Assembly (NCBI GenBank): GCA_019096195.1 | Contig: JAGTXK010000021.1 | Span: forward strand, 558,001-622,000 | Direction of reading: 5' to 3' | DNA: 64,000 nucleotides | Origin: Boletus sp. NGJ | Taxonomy: Eukaryota; Basidiomycota; Agaricomycetes; Boletales; Boletaceae | Shown here: piece after piece, positions 36,115 through 46,978 of the stretch | How the letters are laid out: each line of letters opens with the position of its first letter | Numbering within the stretch: the first letter of the stretch is position 1 | The notes under the pieces: generated by a model | What the model saw: the letters and a program-made list of their open reading frames with translations, nothing else | The model's database searches: none | Told to the model about the DNA's origin: nothing | Program-made: the position numbers and the translations under genes

Positions 36115-36715
36115 GTGAAATGTTCACACATGATACCCATTATTTATCACTACCCTCTCTACACACTTACACTACCCATAGATGATACATTCATCTACCA
36201 CCAACCAAACTCCATCCTTATCTTACCTCACACACATCTAGAGTAGTTCCCTATCATATCCTTTATCATACAATATGCCATATCATCAACCATATCCACG
36301 TACACTTTCATTAGCAGTACCCCCATTGTATCTGCTATACCAAGTAGCCTTACAGCTAAACCTGGCGCCCACTGCCACAAGCACAGGCCTGCACACCTCT
36401 AAACTATGCCCTCACCCATGGACATACCTGATGCAGTGCTTGGTATCCACACAAGGTTACTAATCAGAAGCTTGCCTCCAGATCACCCAACCAATAGGAC
36501 TTAACCATCATGTGCAAGGCATGCAAGATGTTCAAGAAAGAGTTGCCAGAGGTATTATCTAAGGTTGACAAGCACTGAAAGGAAATGGTTGCTGGAAAAA
36601 AAAAAAAAAACGGCTGGAAAATGAAAGATAGGTAGTAGTGAGTTTTGTGGTGAATGTGACAATACTGAAGCCTTACATTGCCAACAGCTATATCAACTGA
36701 CTTGCTCTGACACTA
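36115..36715. other. No gene recognised
   Basis: C/A-rich on the plus strand up to about 36450, with many TATCATC-type words, then an A-run at 36596-36609. No domain, RNA gene or shared repeat is seen. Confidence 0.35.
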
Positions 36716-36719
36716 GCCC

Positions 36720-37890
36720 AATTCTTTATGGGCTTGCAGAAGCTGACTGGTTGGTTATTTAGTGTCTTGATGGGAGGTCCTATACCTAAGGCTTGGAGAA
36801 AAATCAAAGCCTGCAGCTTGCATGTTGGCACTACTGAACTAGGCAACACATTCAATTGAGCCTATGTGGAGTTCAACAATGGTGTCATACATAGAGAATT
36901 CCTGAGTCACATTCCTAGTAAGTTGGGACAGCAGGGATTTGGTTGGCTGGTACTCACCAAATCATTAGCATTTGATAAGCTATTGAATATGGTCAAGGCC
37001 AGACTAGCCAACATTGATGGGACTGATGTAACGAAAGGGTCATGATCCTGATAAGTTGGGACAGCAGGGGTTTGGTTGGCTGGTACTCACTAATTGTTAG
37101 CATTTGACAAGACATTGAGCACAGTTGATGTTGAGGCCAGACCAGAGAACATCAATGTGACTGATATGACCAATGCAAGTTCTAGTCTCATGTCAGCAGA
37201 GATCTTGCTACCAGGCATACCAGATCTGAGTCACACAGATGCAACCTCACCACACATTGTGTCAGCAAATAATTCTGCCACCCTACTCACATTACAAATC
37301 TGGTCAGAATTCTTGCACAATGGCACTACAGACTTCTATCCAATGAGTGCCTCTGACATGATTGACTACAACTATGACTTTGATGGCCACTTAGCCATTG
37401 ATCCATTCAATACCTTTCTAGCCAAGTATGGGTCTGAAACAATGCTTCAAGCTTTCCTGCCAAAAATGGTATCTTACTCCCCACTCCATCTGGCTCACAG
37501 ACCTGCATGCCTGCACCATCCCATCACAAGATTCCCTCCCATATAGCTAACATCTCCACTGTTAACATTCAGACACCATCCATACCATCCATTGACATGG
37601 TTCCCCCTCTCACAGTTGTATCTACACTGTCCATTAACAATGCTCCCTCATCTGCAGTTTGTGTCTCTGCCATGGAGGCCCTGCTGCCATTCACCATTGA
37701 AGGTGGTGTATCTCCATCATCCAAGGCAACCTTGCCAAGCATCTCTGAGAAAATGAGTAGAAGATGCCCATGTCAACCATTAAGACACAATCTCATAGCA
37801 GATTCTATAGGTGCAGATTGCAGTGCCCCCAGGAAACATTCATCAGCAAACAGCGTTGAGCCTGCAACATCTAAGTATGTATATCTGTGA
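36720..37890 (+). pseudogene. Unrecognised coding remnant with a tandem duplication
   Basis: Plus-strand sequence with protein-like stretches, the longest 37094-37546 (150 codons), containing TNASSSLMSAEILLPGIPDL and a DMIDYNYDFDGHLAIDPF block. An imperfect direct duplication of about 110-120 bp (36919-37029 and 37049-37167, sharing AAGTTGGGACAGCAG and TTTGGTTGGCTGGTACTCAC) precedes it. I do not recognise the family. The tail (37547-37890) is Ser/Pro/Thr-rich. It is followed by the long array at 38060. Confidence 0.35.
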
Positions 37891-38059
37891 ATCTGTTATC
37901 ATAACTAATGTCAGATCTAGAAAATAGAAGACAAAGTGAATTAAGATGGTGATATCTTCATATCCATTAATTAGACTTGTTTGTCTGCATTGTGAAATAT
38001 ATCTGTCTACAGTCAATAGCATGACAATAATGTATGAAACATACAATAATTAGCATGAA

Positions 38060-38960
38060 TGAACTGACGATTTGAGCACATGTGATGTATTATTTAGTGG
38101 AGAACAACCTGTGTGCATAATGTATCAATCATAGAGAGATGGCCTGCAAGAGTAATATATCAGTCCCATCATTGATGCCACATGCACTAAAGAACTTACC
38201 ATACCTGATATATTAGATGCATTGATGAGTATAATTGGTATGTGTAATGCATCAGTCCCAGAAGACTGTCTCTAATGTATTATTGAGTGGGGAACAACCT
38301 GCATGTGTGATGTATCAATTGTAGAGAGATGGCCTGCATGAATAATGTATCAGTCCCACCATTGACATCATGCACAAGAACGAACTCACCATGCCTGATA
38401 TATCATATTTAGAGGGGATGCACTGATTAGCATGATTGGTGTGTGTAATACATCAGTCCTGGAGGCTGTCCCTAATGTATCATTGAGTGGGGAACAACCT
38501 GCATGCATGATGTATCAACTGTAGAGAGATGGCCTGTGTGAGTAATGCATCAGTCCCATTATAAAGGGCTGTGCATGTGAGCAAACTTATCATGCCTGAT
38601 ATATCATATTCAGAGGGGTGTACCAGAGTGGGGAAACAACCTGCATTTGTAATATATCAATTGTTGAGGGCGAGAGTGATGTCTCAGTCCCATTGTTGAT
38701 GCCAGCATGCATTCAAATGAACTTACCATGGCCTGATACATCACATTCAGAAGGGGATACACACCAATTTATCAGCATGTGAGTGTAATGTATAAGTCCC
38801 CATCACTGTGAGCCATCCCTGATACATGACAGGCTGATGTATCACCAAATGCCAGTGACTCGAATGAGTGGTGGTAGTGGGGAGCATTGGTGATATATCA
38901 TTCCTTAAGTAATACTACATCCTGTGCTGGTACCAATAAGCAGTGATACATCACATTATG
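38060..38960. repeat. Higher-order array of TGATRTATCA-type motifs
   Basis: Around thirty motif variants. Superimposed is a longer period of about 190 bp: GTGGRGAACAACCTG followed by GATGTATCAA and GAGAGATGGCCTG recurs near 38098, 38287 and 38478, with a partial unit near 38628. It uses the same short motif as 12620-13290, suggesting the subterminal region of a related transposon. Confidence 0.7.
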
Positions 38961-38986
38961 GTGTGGGTGGTGGGTGAGGGGCATTA

Positions 38987-40095
38987 GTAAATACATAATT
39001 TCATCATAGTGCTCATAGTGCCCAAGTAGTTTCATAGATAACTCATAGTACTCATAGTATCATAGTATTGAAAGTGTATTCATAGTATCCATAGTATATT
39101 CATAGTGTGCATAGTATCATAGTGTCATAATACCATAGTATTTCACAGCATTCATAGTATATCCATAGTAGTCATAGTTATAGTAGTAATTTTAAGCTAA
39201 ACCTAAACCTAAACCTAAATCAAAAGTATACAAAAAGTATAGTCAAAGGTGTAGTCAAATGTTGTACAAAAAGTGTAGGAAAGAGTGTAATACAGTGTAG
39301 CAAAAATGCGCACCAAATGTAGCAAAAGTGTAGCAAATAAAGTGTAGTAAAAAAAAGCAAACAAAAGTGTAGCAGAGTGTAGTACAGTGTAGCAAACAAA
39401 GTGTACCATAAGTGTACCAAAAGTGCACACCAAAGTGTAGTAAAAGTGTAGTCACAAAGTGTACCAAAAGTGTAGACCTACATTCAAAAAATATCCAAGT
39501 CCATTTTCCCACACTCAGTGTTAAAAAAGCGGACATTGTTTGTGCCACCATTCTTATATAAACAAGCCAGACTTCATACTCTCTTGTTTCTTAATTTTAT
39601 CCTTCTCTACTCATTATATGAAGTCAACACTTTACTTTGTAAATCATTAGGATTGGGATTGGGATTAGAACTGGGACTTGGATTAGAATTAGAATTAGAA
39701 TTAGAATTAGTAGAATTAATATTTGATTGAATTTGAAATTAGAATTGGCTTGAAATTGGATTAGAATTAGAATGAGAATTAGAATTAGAATTAGAATTAG
39801 AATTAGTAGAATCAATATTTGTTTGAATTTGAAATTAGAACTGGCTTGAAATTGAATTAGAATTAGAATGAGAATTAGAATTGCTAAGCCACTATGGAAG
39901 CACTATGTATACTATGGCATCACTATGACCACACTATGAGTCACTATGAGAATACTATGAGATACTATGGGAATACTATGACCACTATAAAAGTACTATG
40001 AGAATACTATGAGACACTGAGAATACTATGACAGATTATGGCCACACTATGAACAGACTATGAGACACTGTTATAGTACTATCAAACCACTATCC
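38987..40095. mobile_element. Foldback-like element with TCATAGT / ACTATGA arms
   Basis: Left arm (38987-39183) is built of TCATAGT variants; right arm (39885-40095) is built of the inverse, ACTATGA. Between them lie an AAAGTGTAG-type array (39230-39480), a short unique stretch and a GAATTAG-type microsatellite containing its own duplication (39650-39890). No transposase is encoded. A partial left arm recurs at 21225-21335, so it has been mobile or duplicated. The open frames inside are by-products of the repeats. Confidence 0.6.
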
Positions 40096-40300
40096 AGTTA
40101 GACCCTCACTATGAGCATTATGTTACTGTCTAGTATTGGACAGCACTGGACAGTTAGTCCTGTTTTTACTGATGGGTGTAATAGCAGATAGTCATATATC
40201 ATTCATACATCACTGTTCACAAGAATCTCACAAGTGTGATTAATGTGCCACTGTGTTTGTGGTAGTAGCACAGTTTGATACATAATTATCACCAGTACTG

Positions 40301-41226
40301 GTGGTGGTGTTGTTGCAATCAAATGATGACACTTTGGATCAGGATGCTCAAGTATTGGCACTGGATTGGGATATGGTTATGGTTATGAAAGAGAGTGCAT
40401 CTTTTTCTCTTCCATTGCCTCCTCTGGGACTCTGGGATGACCTCTTCTTTGATACCTCCGACTACCCGGGAATCTCCCACAACACCCACACAAGCATCAC
40501 TCCATCCGGAATCCCCCTTCTAGGCAATGCACCACTATGGCTGTGACACAGCCATTTCATTTCACCTTTGATCTGATTATAGACATTGCCTCCTTGGCTA
40601 TGTTCTCTTGCACACAGCCCAGTATTCCACTTTCTTCATTTGACTGATGATATGATCTCTTATGGTAATATTCCAGTATTACCATATACAATGTGAAGCC
40701 TGCGCCCACTCTGGAGGTGATCACCACAGTGGTCATGATCCTTCTTCTCATCACTTTGCACTTGTGTGGCCTCAATACCATTTGGTCACATACCTAGCCA
40801 ATGGCAACTCCAATGCAGACAGAGGTCTGCCTGTCTAAGCCCAGGACTCTGCCACTGGCAGCACAGTAAATTCAGGACTCCGCCACTGGTACCAGCATAG
40901 GCCCGGGACTCCACCACTGGCCCTCGTATATGATTGGTCTGTGCCTCTACCAAGACTGCACCACCCTCGTCAAAGTCTGAGACTCCACCATCAGTCGTAG
41001 AGTAAGCTCCAACCCCAAGGGAGGCTCTACATGAAAGCTAGCCATCAGTCCCCAGTCCGAGGAACATTGGGCCTCAGGAGGTATTTTCCCCTCAAGTCTG
41101 GCTAGTCCAATAATCAAACAGGTTGATTACTCAGGAACATGTTACTTGTTACCCGGCGTAACAGATATTGAAGGACTAGAAGATGAGGTTGATAGTGAGG
41201 CACTTCATTCATTCTTGTTCGAGTAG
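40301..41226 (+). pseudogene. C-terminal end of an unknown protein, split by a solo LTR
   Basis: The plus strand reads DTLDQDAQVLALDWD up to 40374, and after the LTR and one duplicated 5-bp site continues in frame with EGLEDEVDSEALHSFLFE to a TAG at 41224-41226. The acidic, even composition and the precise continuation across the LTR suggest a real gene end. Upstream exons are not recognisable past the foldback element. Function unknown. Confidence 0.4.
40375..41163 (+). mobile_element. Solo LTR, family A, copy 4
   Basis: 789-bp solo LTR, the shortest full copy, ending CCCGGCGTAACA. The duplication GATAT is at 40370-40374 and 41164-41168; the extreme left terminus (normally TGTTATGG) is slightly altered. 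CpG is largely lost and the TATA region is missing through internal shortening, so it is probably an old copy. Confidence 0.88.
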
Positions 41227-41535
41227 TAGATCTTTTGTCATGTGTGTAGTCATCTCATACCATGGTCCAATTACACCATAAGGTTGGGGCTTCAGCCAGG
41301 CTGGGCCCCAAGTGTTGCAGTATCAGACGTCATGTGGGCATTACTTACCTAAGCATGTTATCATTTTCTCGTCGCTCATACTGCTTCACCTCAGTGACTT
41401 CCAGTGTTACTGAGGTGAGACAGTCTATCACTACATCCCTATAGCCTATACTAATTACACCTAGCTTTATACCTGCTATAGGTACATACTATTGAATATT
41501 AGTGACTTCCAGTGTCACTGAGCTTTATACCTGCT

Positions 41536-41630
41536 ATACCAAGCCCTGTCAGGCCCTGACTAAGGGCTCAGGCCTCACTTTTTACAAGCCCCGAGCCCTC
41601 CAAAGCCGGGCCCCGCACATCACTAGCCCG
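41536..41630 (+). repeat. hAT-like terminal sequence upstream of the terpene synthase
   Basis: AAGCCCTGTCAGGCCCTGAC to CCGCACATCACTA, similar in layout and end to 17608-17706. It is only about 95 bp and looks like a leftover end or a miniature element. It lies about 165 bp upstream of the first terpene synthase start codon. Confidence 0.5.
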
Positions 41631-41794
41631 GGTATCCAAGGTACCCCGTGCCAAGAAAACGACGAAAAGCCTACGAGTCCTAATATACCAGTCATGAAAC
41701 GATATAAGCCTGATTGCCGCGACTGCGTGCACGCTTGTATTCCAACAAGAGCAAGCCAGTAGCCTACCATTCCAACACAACTGCTATACTCAAC

Positions 41795-42859
41795 ATGCAA
41801 CTGGTAAGGAAAGAACTGAGGGGGTTTTCGTCAATTAATATACCTTGCAGATTCAGACCGCACGTGGAAATATTCGCTCGCTTCTCGAGCAATGCGGCGT
41901 TGCGTATGAGATCACCCCATTTGACGAGGACCTGTACCAGGAGTGTATCAACGATGCGATGCAACGTGGCTACCTGACAGATGGCGATCAATCTGTGCGG
42001 ACATACCTGCGAGAGGGGGTCAACTATGTAGCAACCGCTGGTGCGCATCTCCCCCACCGTCCGACCCAGATATGGATCGCACTCTACACGTCGTGCACCA
42101 TCTTCGTGGACGAGATGATCGACGGTTTCCCAGCAGAGATGCCGAACATATATCTGTTCAATGACCGATTCAGTAGGAGGGAATCACAGGGGAATGGCGT
42201 TCTGGATGTACTTGCAGATCTCATCCGTCGGGCCTCGGAACTCTATCGACCTGTCGCTTCTCAGTTGATCGCCACATCGACATTGAACTTTGTCGCTGCC
42301 AATTTGCTGGAACACGAAACGAGATCCATGGAGGTATCACGGTCGAAATCACCCTCGAGAATATGTCACTGACGACGACGAGTAGATCTCGAGTGCTGCA
42401 CAACAATATCCCACTTATCAGCGAATCTTGTCTGGTGCCTCAGAAGCTTACGCATATTTGGTGTTTCCGCGAGAGATCCCTTTGAATGACTACATTCAGG
42501 CGATCCCAGAGATGACGCTGTTCATCAACAACGTCAAGTGTGTACTTGTCCTGTCTCACGTTGACCCTTTATTAACGGCCGAATTCAGCGATGTATTATC
42601 CTTTTACAAAGAAGAGCAAGTAGGCGAGACGACCAACCAGATCTCCACGCTAGCTGCTCGCATCAAGAAATCAAAGTTGGAAACGTACGGTGAACTGACG
42701 GAGACGACGATCGGGCTTTACAAGACGATCGTAAAAATACTGGAGGAATCTCCAGAAGCTTGTGAAATGTTTAAGGATTTCACGGCCGGATATGTTCGTT
42801 TCCATACCTCCACAGCGAGGTATCGGTTAGCGGACTTGGACTTGCAGGTGCTGTATTAG
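41795..42859 (+). CDS. TRI5-like sesquiterpene synthase, copy 1
   Basis: Class I terpene cyclase of the trichodiene-synthase-like family, expected to cyclise farnesyl diphosphate with Mg2+ in the cytosol; the product cannot be predicted. Exons 41795-41803, 41851-42333, 42386-42537 and 42589-42859 (introns 47, 52 and 51 bp, all GT-AG) give 304 residues, normal for the family. The aspartate-rich motif DEMID (DDxxD type) is in exon 2. Joining exons 3 and 4 creates NDVLSFYKE, the NSE metal-binding triad, with the Asn codon split by the intron. An Arg-Tyr pair is near the end (ARYRL). Compared with copy 2 the upstream ATG is ATA here, so translation should begin three codons later at 41795. A TATA-like GATATAAG lies about 90 bp upstream. 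CpG-rich, with no stops: probably functional. Confidence 0.9.
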
Positions 42860-44347
42860 ACAAATTTCTGTATTGAAAGAGACGAAACCCGCACTCTGTT
42901 GTACACACTCAGTGCATTCATCATATCAGTGCTTGCCAGATGCATGTGATCCGCCGACGCACAATGATCTCAGGCATTGTGTGTGTAATTGCATGAATGC
43001 TACTGTAATGGCATCTGAACTTAGAGGCCATCAGGAATTTGACACCGCGGTTAAACGCGGTTAACCAACCTTAGTCATGCTTTTTCAGCCGGATGAACCA
43101 GCGTCGAGTATCTAGGATGACAAGCAGGCCAAGGATGAAACAAGCCAGGTACTTAACTTGGCTCATGCTTTTCGTACTTGGTGCAGCTGATAGAAAGGGC
43201 GAAAGGCAAATTTTTATTGGTAGTATTATGCCTGTATCGACAAGTAGAACAAGGGAATTAAGTGGATAAAAAAGCACCACCACAGAGAAGGGGGAAAAAG
43301 GAATAAAAGCAAATGTCGAGTCGGACAGGTCAAGATTCTTCGGTGTATGATTCACGTGTTGTCCGAAAATATCTAATTTATTTATTTCACAGGCACCCTA
43401 CAGTCTGGCTGCCGTCATGATATCATGACCGCTCAGATTTCGCTCTAAGTCCACCGTGCCCTAGTAGACCGACATGACCTCTGCAGTAGTGGTGGGAAGG
43501 AGCCTGCTAAAATCCAAAGGAACAACTTGCTGCTTCCCAGGGTATTTGCAACCTTGTTAGCTAACAGTTATGTGAGGGTGAGATGAGGGATACTGAATGA
43601 AATCAAGCCATGAAGGTTTACGACCACACGTGAGAGCGGCGCAAGGCCACACTGGCAGATAAGCTTCGAGACTGAAGGACAACTCCTCGGCTAACCGTGA
43701 CGAGGCTCTATCATCCACTAGCAGTTGGTCATAGTAATCATGAGCGTGATGGGGACAACCCTGCAGGGCCAGATCTTGCTTATCCTCGGCGGGTGCCGGT
43801 TAGCAAATATTCTTTTATCCCTATCAGATCCATCGTTTCCACTTACAATTAAGCTATGTTTCACAGATCAACTGAACAATCCTGAAAGGATTATGATGTT
43901 TTCTCGGAGAATTACGAGTCGATCAGTGAGTCTGGACCACGCAGCAAATTCAAGGGGCAATCTTTAAAACCTCCGGGCCGCTTCCCGGCGGGACGTTTCG
44001 TTTATTTTCCGTTGACGGGGGCTCAGTATTTCTGGAGTGCCTCGAACCCATTATGTTTGTTTTCACACCACTTTACTTAACAGCAGCTCGGCAGGACAGA
44101 TCCGATATCTGACACCGTTGGTTCACATCGTGTACGATCATTGAACTGGTGGTTACGGATAACGGACATGAACTTCCACTATATACATTTAACACATTCC
44201 TTCTTAATCGGACGACGTGGGATGAGCGTTCCCTGAACGTGGAATGGCCAGTCGCACCATATCATGGTCCTGACGAAAATTCACAAGTAGGTTTCTTGCT
44301 GGATATAAGAGCAAGGCAGGCAGCCCACAGTTCCAACGCGAACTGCA
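42860..44347. other. Intergenic region between the terpene synthases
   Basis: CpG-containing, unlike the surrounding transposons. No recognisable gene; open frames on both strands (for example 43071-43355 minus and 43725-43967 plus) lack known motifs. A tandem GCGGTTAA pair lies near 43048-43065. The last part holds the copy 2 promoter with a TATA-like GATATAAG at 44302-44309. No remnants of neighbouring pathway genes, such as a P450, are visible. Confidence 0.5.
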
Positions 44348-45419
44348 ATGCTTGACACGCAATTGGTGAGGATCAAGTGACTAAGTCGAGCCGAGGGATT
44401 CGTCAACTAACACACCTTGCAGATCCAAAGCGCACGCGAAAACATTTGCTCACTTCTCGAGCAATGTAATGTTGTATATGAGGTCACCCCGTTTGACGAG
44501 GTCCTGTATCAGGAATCTATCGACGATGCGATTCGACGCGGCTATCTAGTAGACGGCGACCCGTCTCTACGGACGTGCTTACGAGTAGGGGTCAGCTACG
44601 TAGCGACCGCTGGCGTTTATCTCCGCCACCGTCCGACCCAGATATGGATCGCACTCTACACGTCGTGCATTTGTCTTCTGGATGATACGGCCAAGCGTTT
44701 CCCAGCAGAGATGCCCAACGTCTATCAATTCAATGATCGATTCATCAGGAGGGAACCGCAGGGGAATGCCGTTCTGGATGCATTTGCAGACCTCATCCGT
44801 CGGGCGTCGGACTTCTATCCGCCCATTGCGTGTCATTTACTCACCACATCGACAATGAATGTTGTCACTGCCACCTTATTGGAGCATGAAACGAGCTCTA
44901 TGAAGGTATCACCACCGAAATCACCCTCGTGAATATGTTACTGACGACGACGAGTAGATCTCGAGCGCTGCGCATCAGTATCCCACTTATCAGCGAATCT
45001 TGTCTGGTGTCTCAGAAGCTTACGCATTCACGGTGTTCCCGCGAGAGGTTCCCCTGAACGACTACATTCAGGCGATCCCAGAGATGACGCTGTTCATCAA
45101 CAACGTCAAGTGTGTACTTGTCCTGTCTCACGTTGACCCTTTATTAACGGCCGAATTCAGCGATGTATTATCCTTTTACAAGGAAGAGCGAGTAGGCGAG
45201 ACGACCAACCAGATCTCCACGCTAGCTGCTCGCATCAAGAAATCAAAATTGGAAACATGGGGTGAACTGACGGAGACGACGATCGGGCTTTACAAGACGA
45301 TCGTAGAAATACTGGAGGAATCTCCAGAAGCTTGTGGAATGTTTAAGGATTTCACGGCCGGATATGTTCGCTTCCATACCTCTACACCAAGGTATCGATT
45401 GGCGGATTTGGACTTGTAG
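44348..45419 (+). CDS. TRI5-like sesquiterpene synthase, copy 2
   Basis: Tandem paralogue of copy 1, on the same strand about 1.5 kb downstream. Exons 44348-44365, 44423-44905, 44958-45109 and 45161-45419 (introns 57, 52 and 51 bp) give 303 residues. The NSE triad NDVLSFYKE is again assembled across intron 3, and the Arg-Tyr pair is kept (PRYRL). The aspartate-rich motif reads DDTAK, with Lys where the last acidic residue is expected, so metal binding or product may differ. The C-terminus stops four residues earlier than copy 1 (TAG in place of CAG). By my count exon 2 is about 68% identical in protein to copy 1 and exons 3-4 about 93%. The reading frame is open; probably functional or recently so. 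Confidence 0.88.
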
Positions 45420-46250
45420 GCGCTGTATTAGACACTATGGTACTAAAAAATGTAAATATACGTAACGAGCTAGAAAATTGGATGTGCGACACTTAGAATT
45501 TCCGACTACATGTGCGTGCCTCAGGCTGGGAAGTTCTTGACTGTTGCCAAGATAGTGTTCATATCAACTATTCGTCTTATTTAATGTCTTGAGGTCTCTG
45601 GCTGTGTTACAGAACTTGGGACGGACTGTACGATGGTTGAATAAAGTTCCAATTACATTCCAATAAGATTTTTGTCGATATACTGATGGGCGGTAGGAGG
45701 TCACGCGCTGACCAATGAATGTTTCCAGGCTTGACTCGGACATTGGCCACATCTAGTATTCAGTTTGGGTCTATCAAGGAGTCACCAGAGATGCTCATAG
45801 CAGTGTTTTCTGTGAGGTCCATTGATGCAGCTGACATCCTTTCTTGTATTAAATATTGGATTAAATAACAAGTTTGAATACAAACTATACTAAATCAATA
45901 ACTTTAAGTATATGATTCACACCCTTTCCTAGACAATGTTAGTACTTCTCATTTTGATCATGCTTGTACCTTTCATATCAACTTGCTGCCATCAAGCCAC
46001 ACTGTATAGTTCAACATTACGTAACATTTTTGTAGCCAACATGCATTCTCGGGACTCGTCTTCCTCAGCATTCCACCCACTATGGAGATCACTGAGGTAA
46101 GTTGTACCCTCCATCTTGTAGCATCTTGACACTCATATGTACCCAGTCACAACTTGTCTAGCTTGTACAGACAATACTTCAAATTTTATTGTGTGTAGCA
46201 CGGTAGCCAGAGCTTGAAATATAGATGAACAAAAGAACTACATCAGGAAA
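45420..46250. other. No gene recognised
   Basis: CpG-containing sequence up to about 45770, then AT-rich sequence leading to the CAGT minisatellite. No RNA gene, domain or shared repeat was identified. Confidence 0.4.
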
Positions 46251-46254
46251 ACTG

Positions 46255-46487
46255 CAAAAAGTCTGAATTGACTGGACTGGACTGGATTGACTGGAGCCAG
46301 TAAAATCAGTAATCCAGAAGGCCAGAACCCCAGCAGATCAGTGAACCAGTTATTTCAGAAATGCAGACATTCAGCTAAACAGTTAGTCACAGACTGTCAG
46401 TACTATTCAGTGGCCCAGTATTCCAGTTAATCAGTTGTTTTAGAAGTACAGTAGCTCAGTCAACCAGTCAACCAGTATTTCCAGTAG
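46255..46487 (+). repeat. CAGT minisatellite, left flank of the Plavaka element
   Basis: Degenerate tandem units of the CCAGTAATTCAGT kind, about 10-13 bp. The same array in the same orientation continues on the far side of the transposon (54354-55620), so the element landed inside it. Confidence 0.8.
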
Positions 46488-46489
46488 TA

Positions 46490-46523
46490 CATCAGCAAAA
46501 GTGACAATCTCTTGTAAGCCCTA
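46490..46523 (+). repeat. Left terminal inverted repeat of the Plavaka element
   Basis: CATCAGCAAAAGTGACAA and following bases match the inverse of 54318-54351 with a 2-bp gap and a few mismatches. It is preceded by TA. Confidence 0.85.
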
Positions 46524-46978
46524 GCTAGACCTAGCTAAGCCCTAATAGACTGCGTGTGCAGTACTAGACCTGGCATTCCTTGTGAGAAACTATACTTTCT
46601 TGCATGTGGCTCCAATCTCTTGCAAGCAGGATGCCATCATAGCTAGATTATAATAGATCCAAGCATCTACTAGGGCCTTGCTAGTCCTTTTATACATTGT
46701 ATATAGCCTAGTTGCTTTCCTTGGCTTTCCTATACCATGCAGGGCCTTGCTAGATTGTGCAGTCTTGCTAGCTTGTTATCTCCTTACTAGATCAAGCTAA
46801 TCCTCATACCAATCAACTCATACATTTTTCATTTGTTTGTACATGACACAACTCTACAGACAACTCTCGCAGTGTGGAGCAAACTTGGACAGCAAATAAC
46901 ATGTTGTGAAAGTTGATGACAGCAAGTGGTGTGAAAACAGCATCTAGAAATGAGGGAAGCAGGTAATCTGAGTTCTTA

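Noticed and set aside
39196-39220. Telomere-like CCTAAA triplet run
   Set aside because: Only three hexamers, and not the CCCTAA unit usual in fungi. It sits among other simple repeats, so there is no evidence for a telomere or healed break.
39215-39551. Three overlapping minus-strand open frames rich in Leu, Phe and Thr
   Set aside because: They arise from the AAAGTGTAG-type array in the foldback-like element.
42538-42588. Treating 42428-42859 as one uninterrupted exon
   Set aside because: The 51 bp are open but break the NSE motif. Removing them with GT-AG ends creates NDVLSFYKE, and the same intron is in the paralogue.
43071-43355. 94-codon minus-strand frame with hydrophobic stretches between the terpene synthases
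   Set aside because: No recognisable motif, no splice or promoter support, and composition compatible with chance in AT-rich intergenic sequence.
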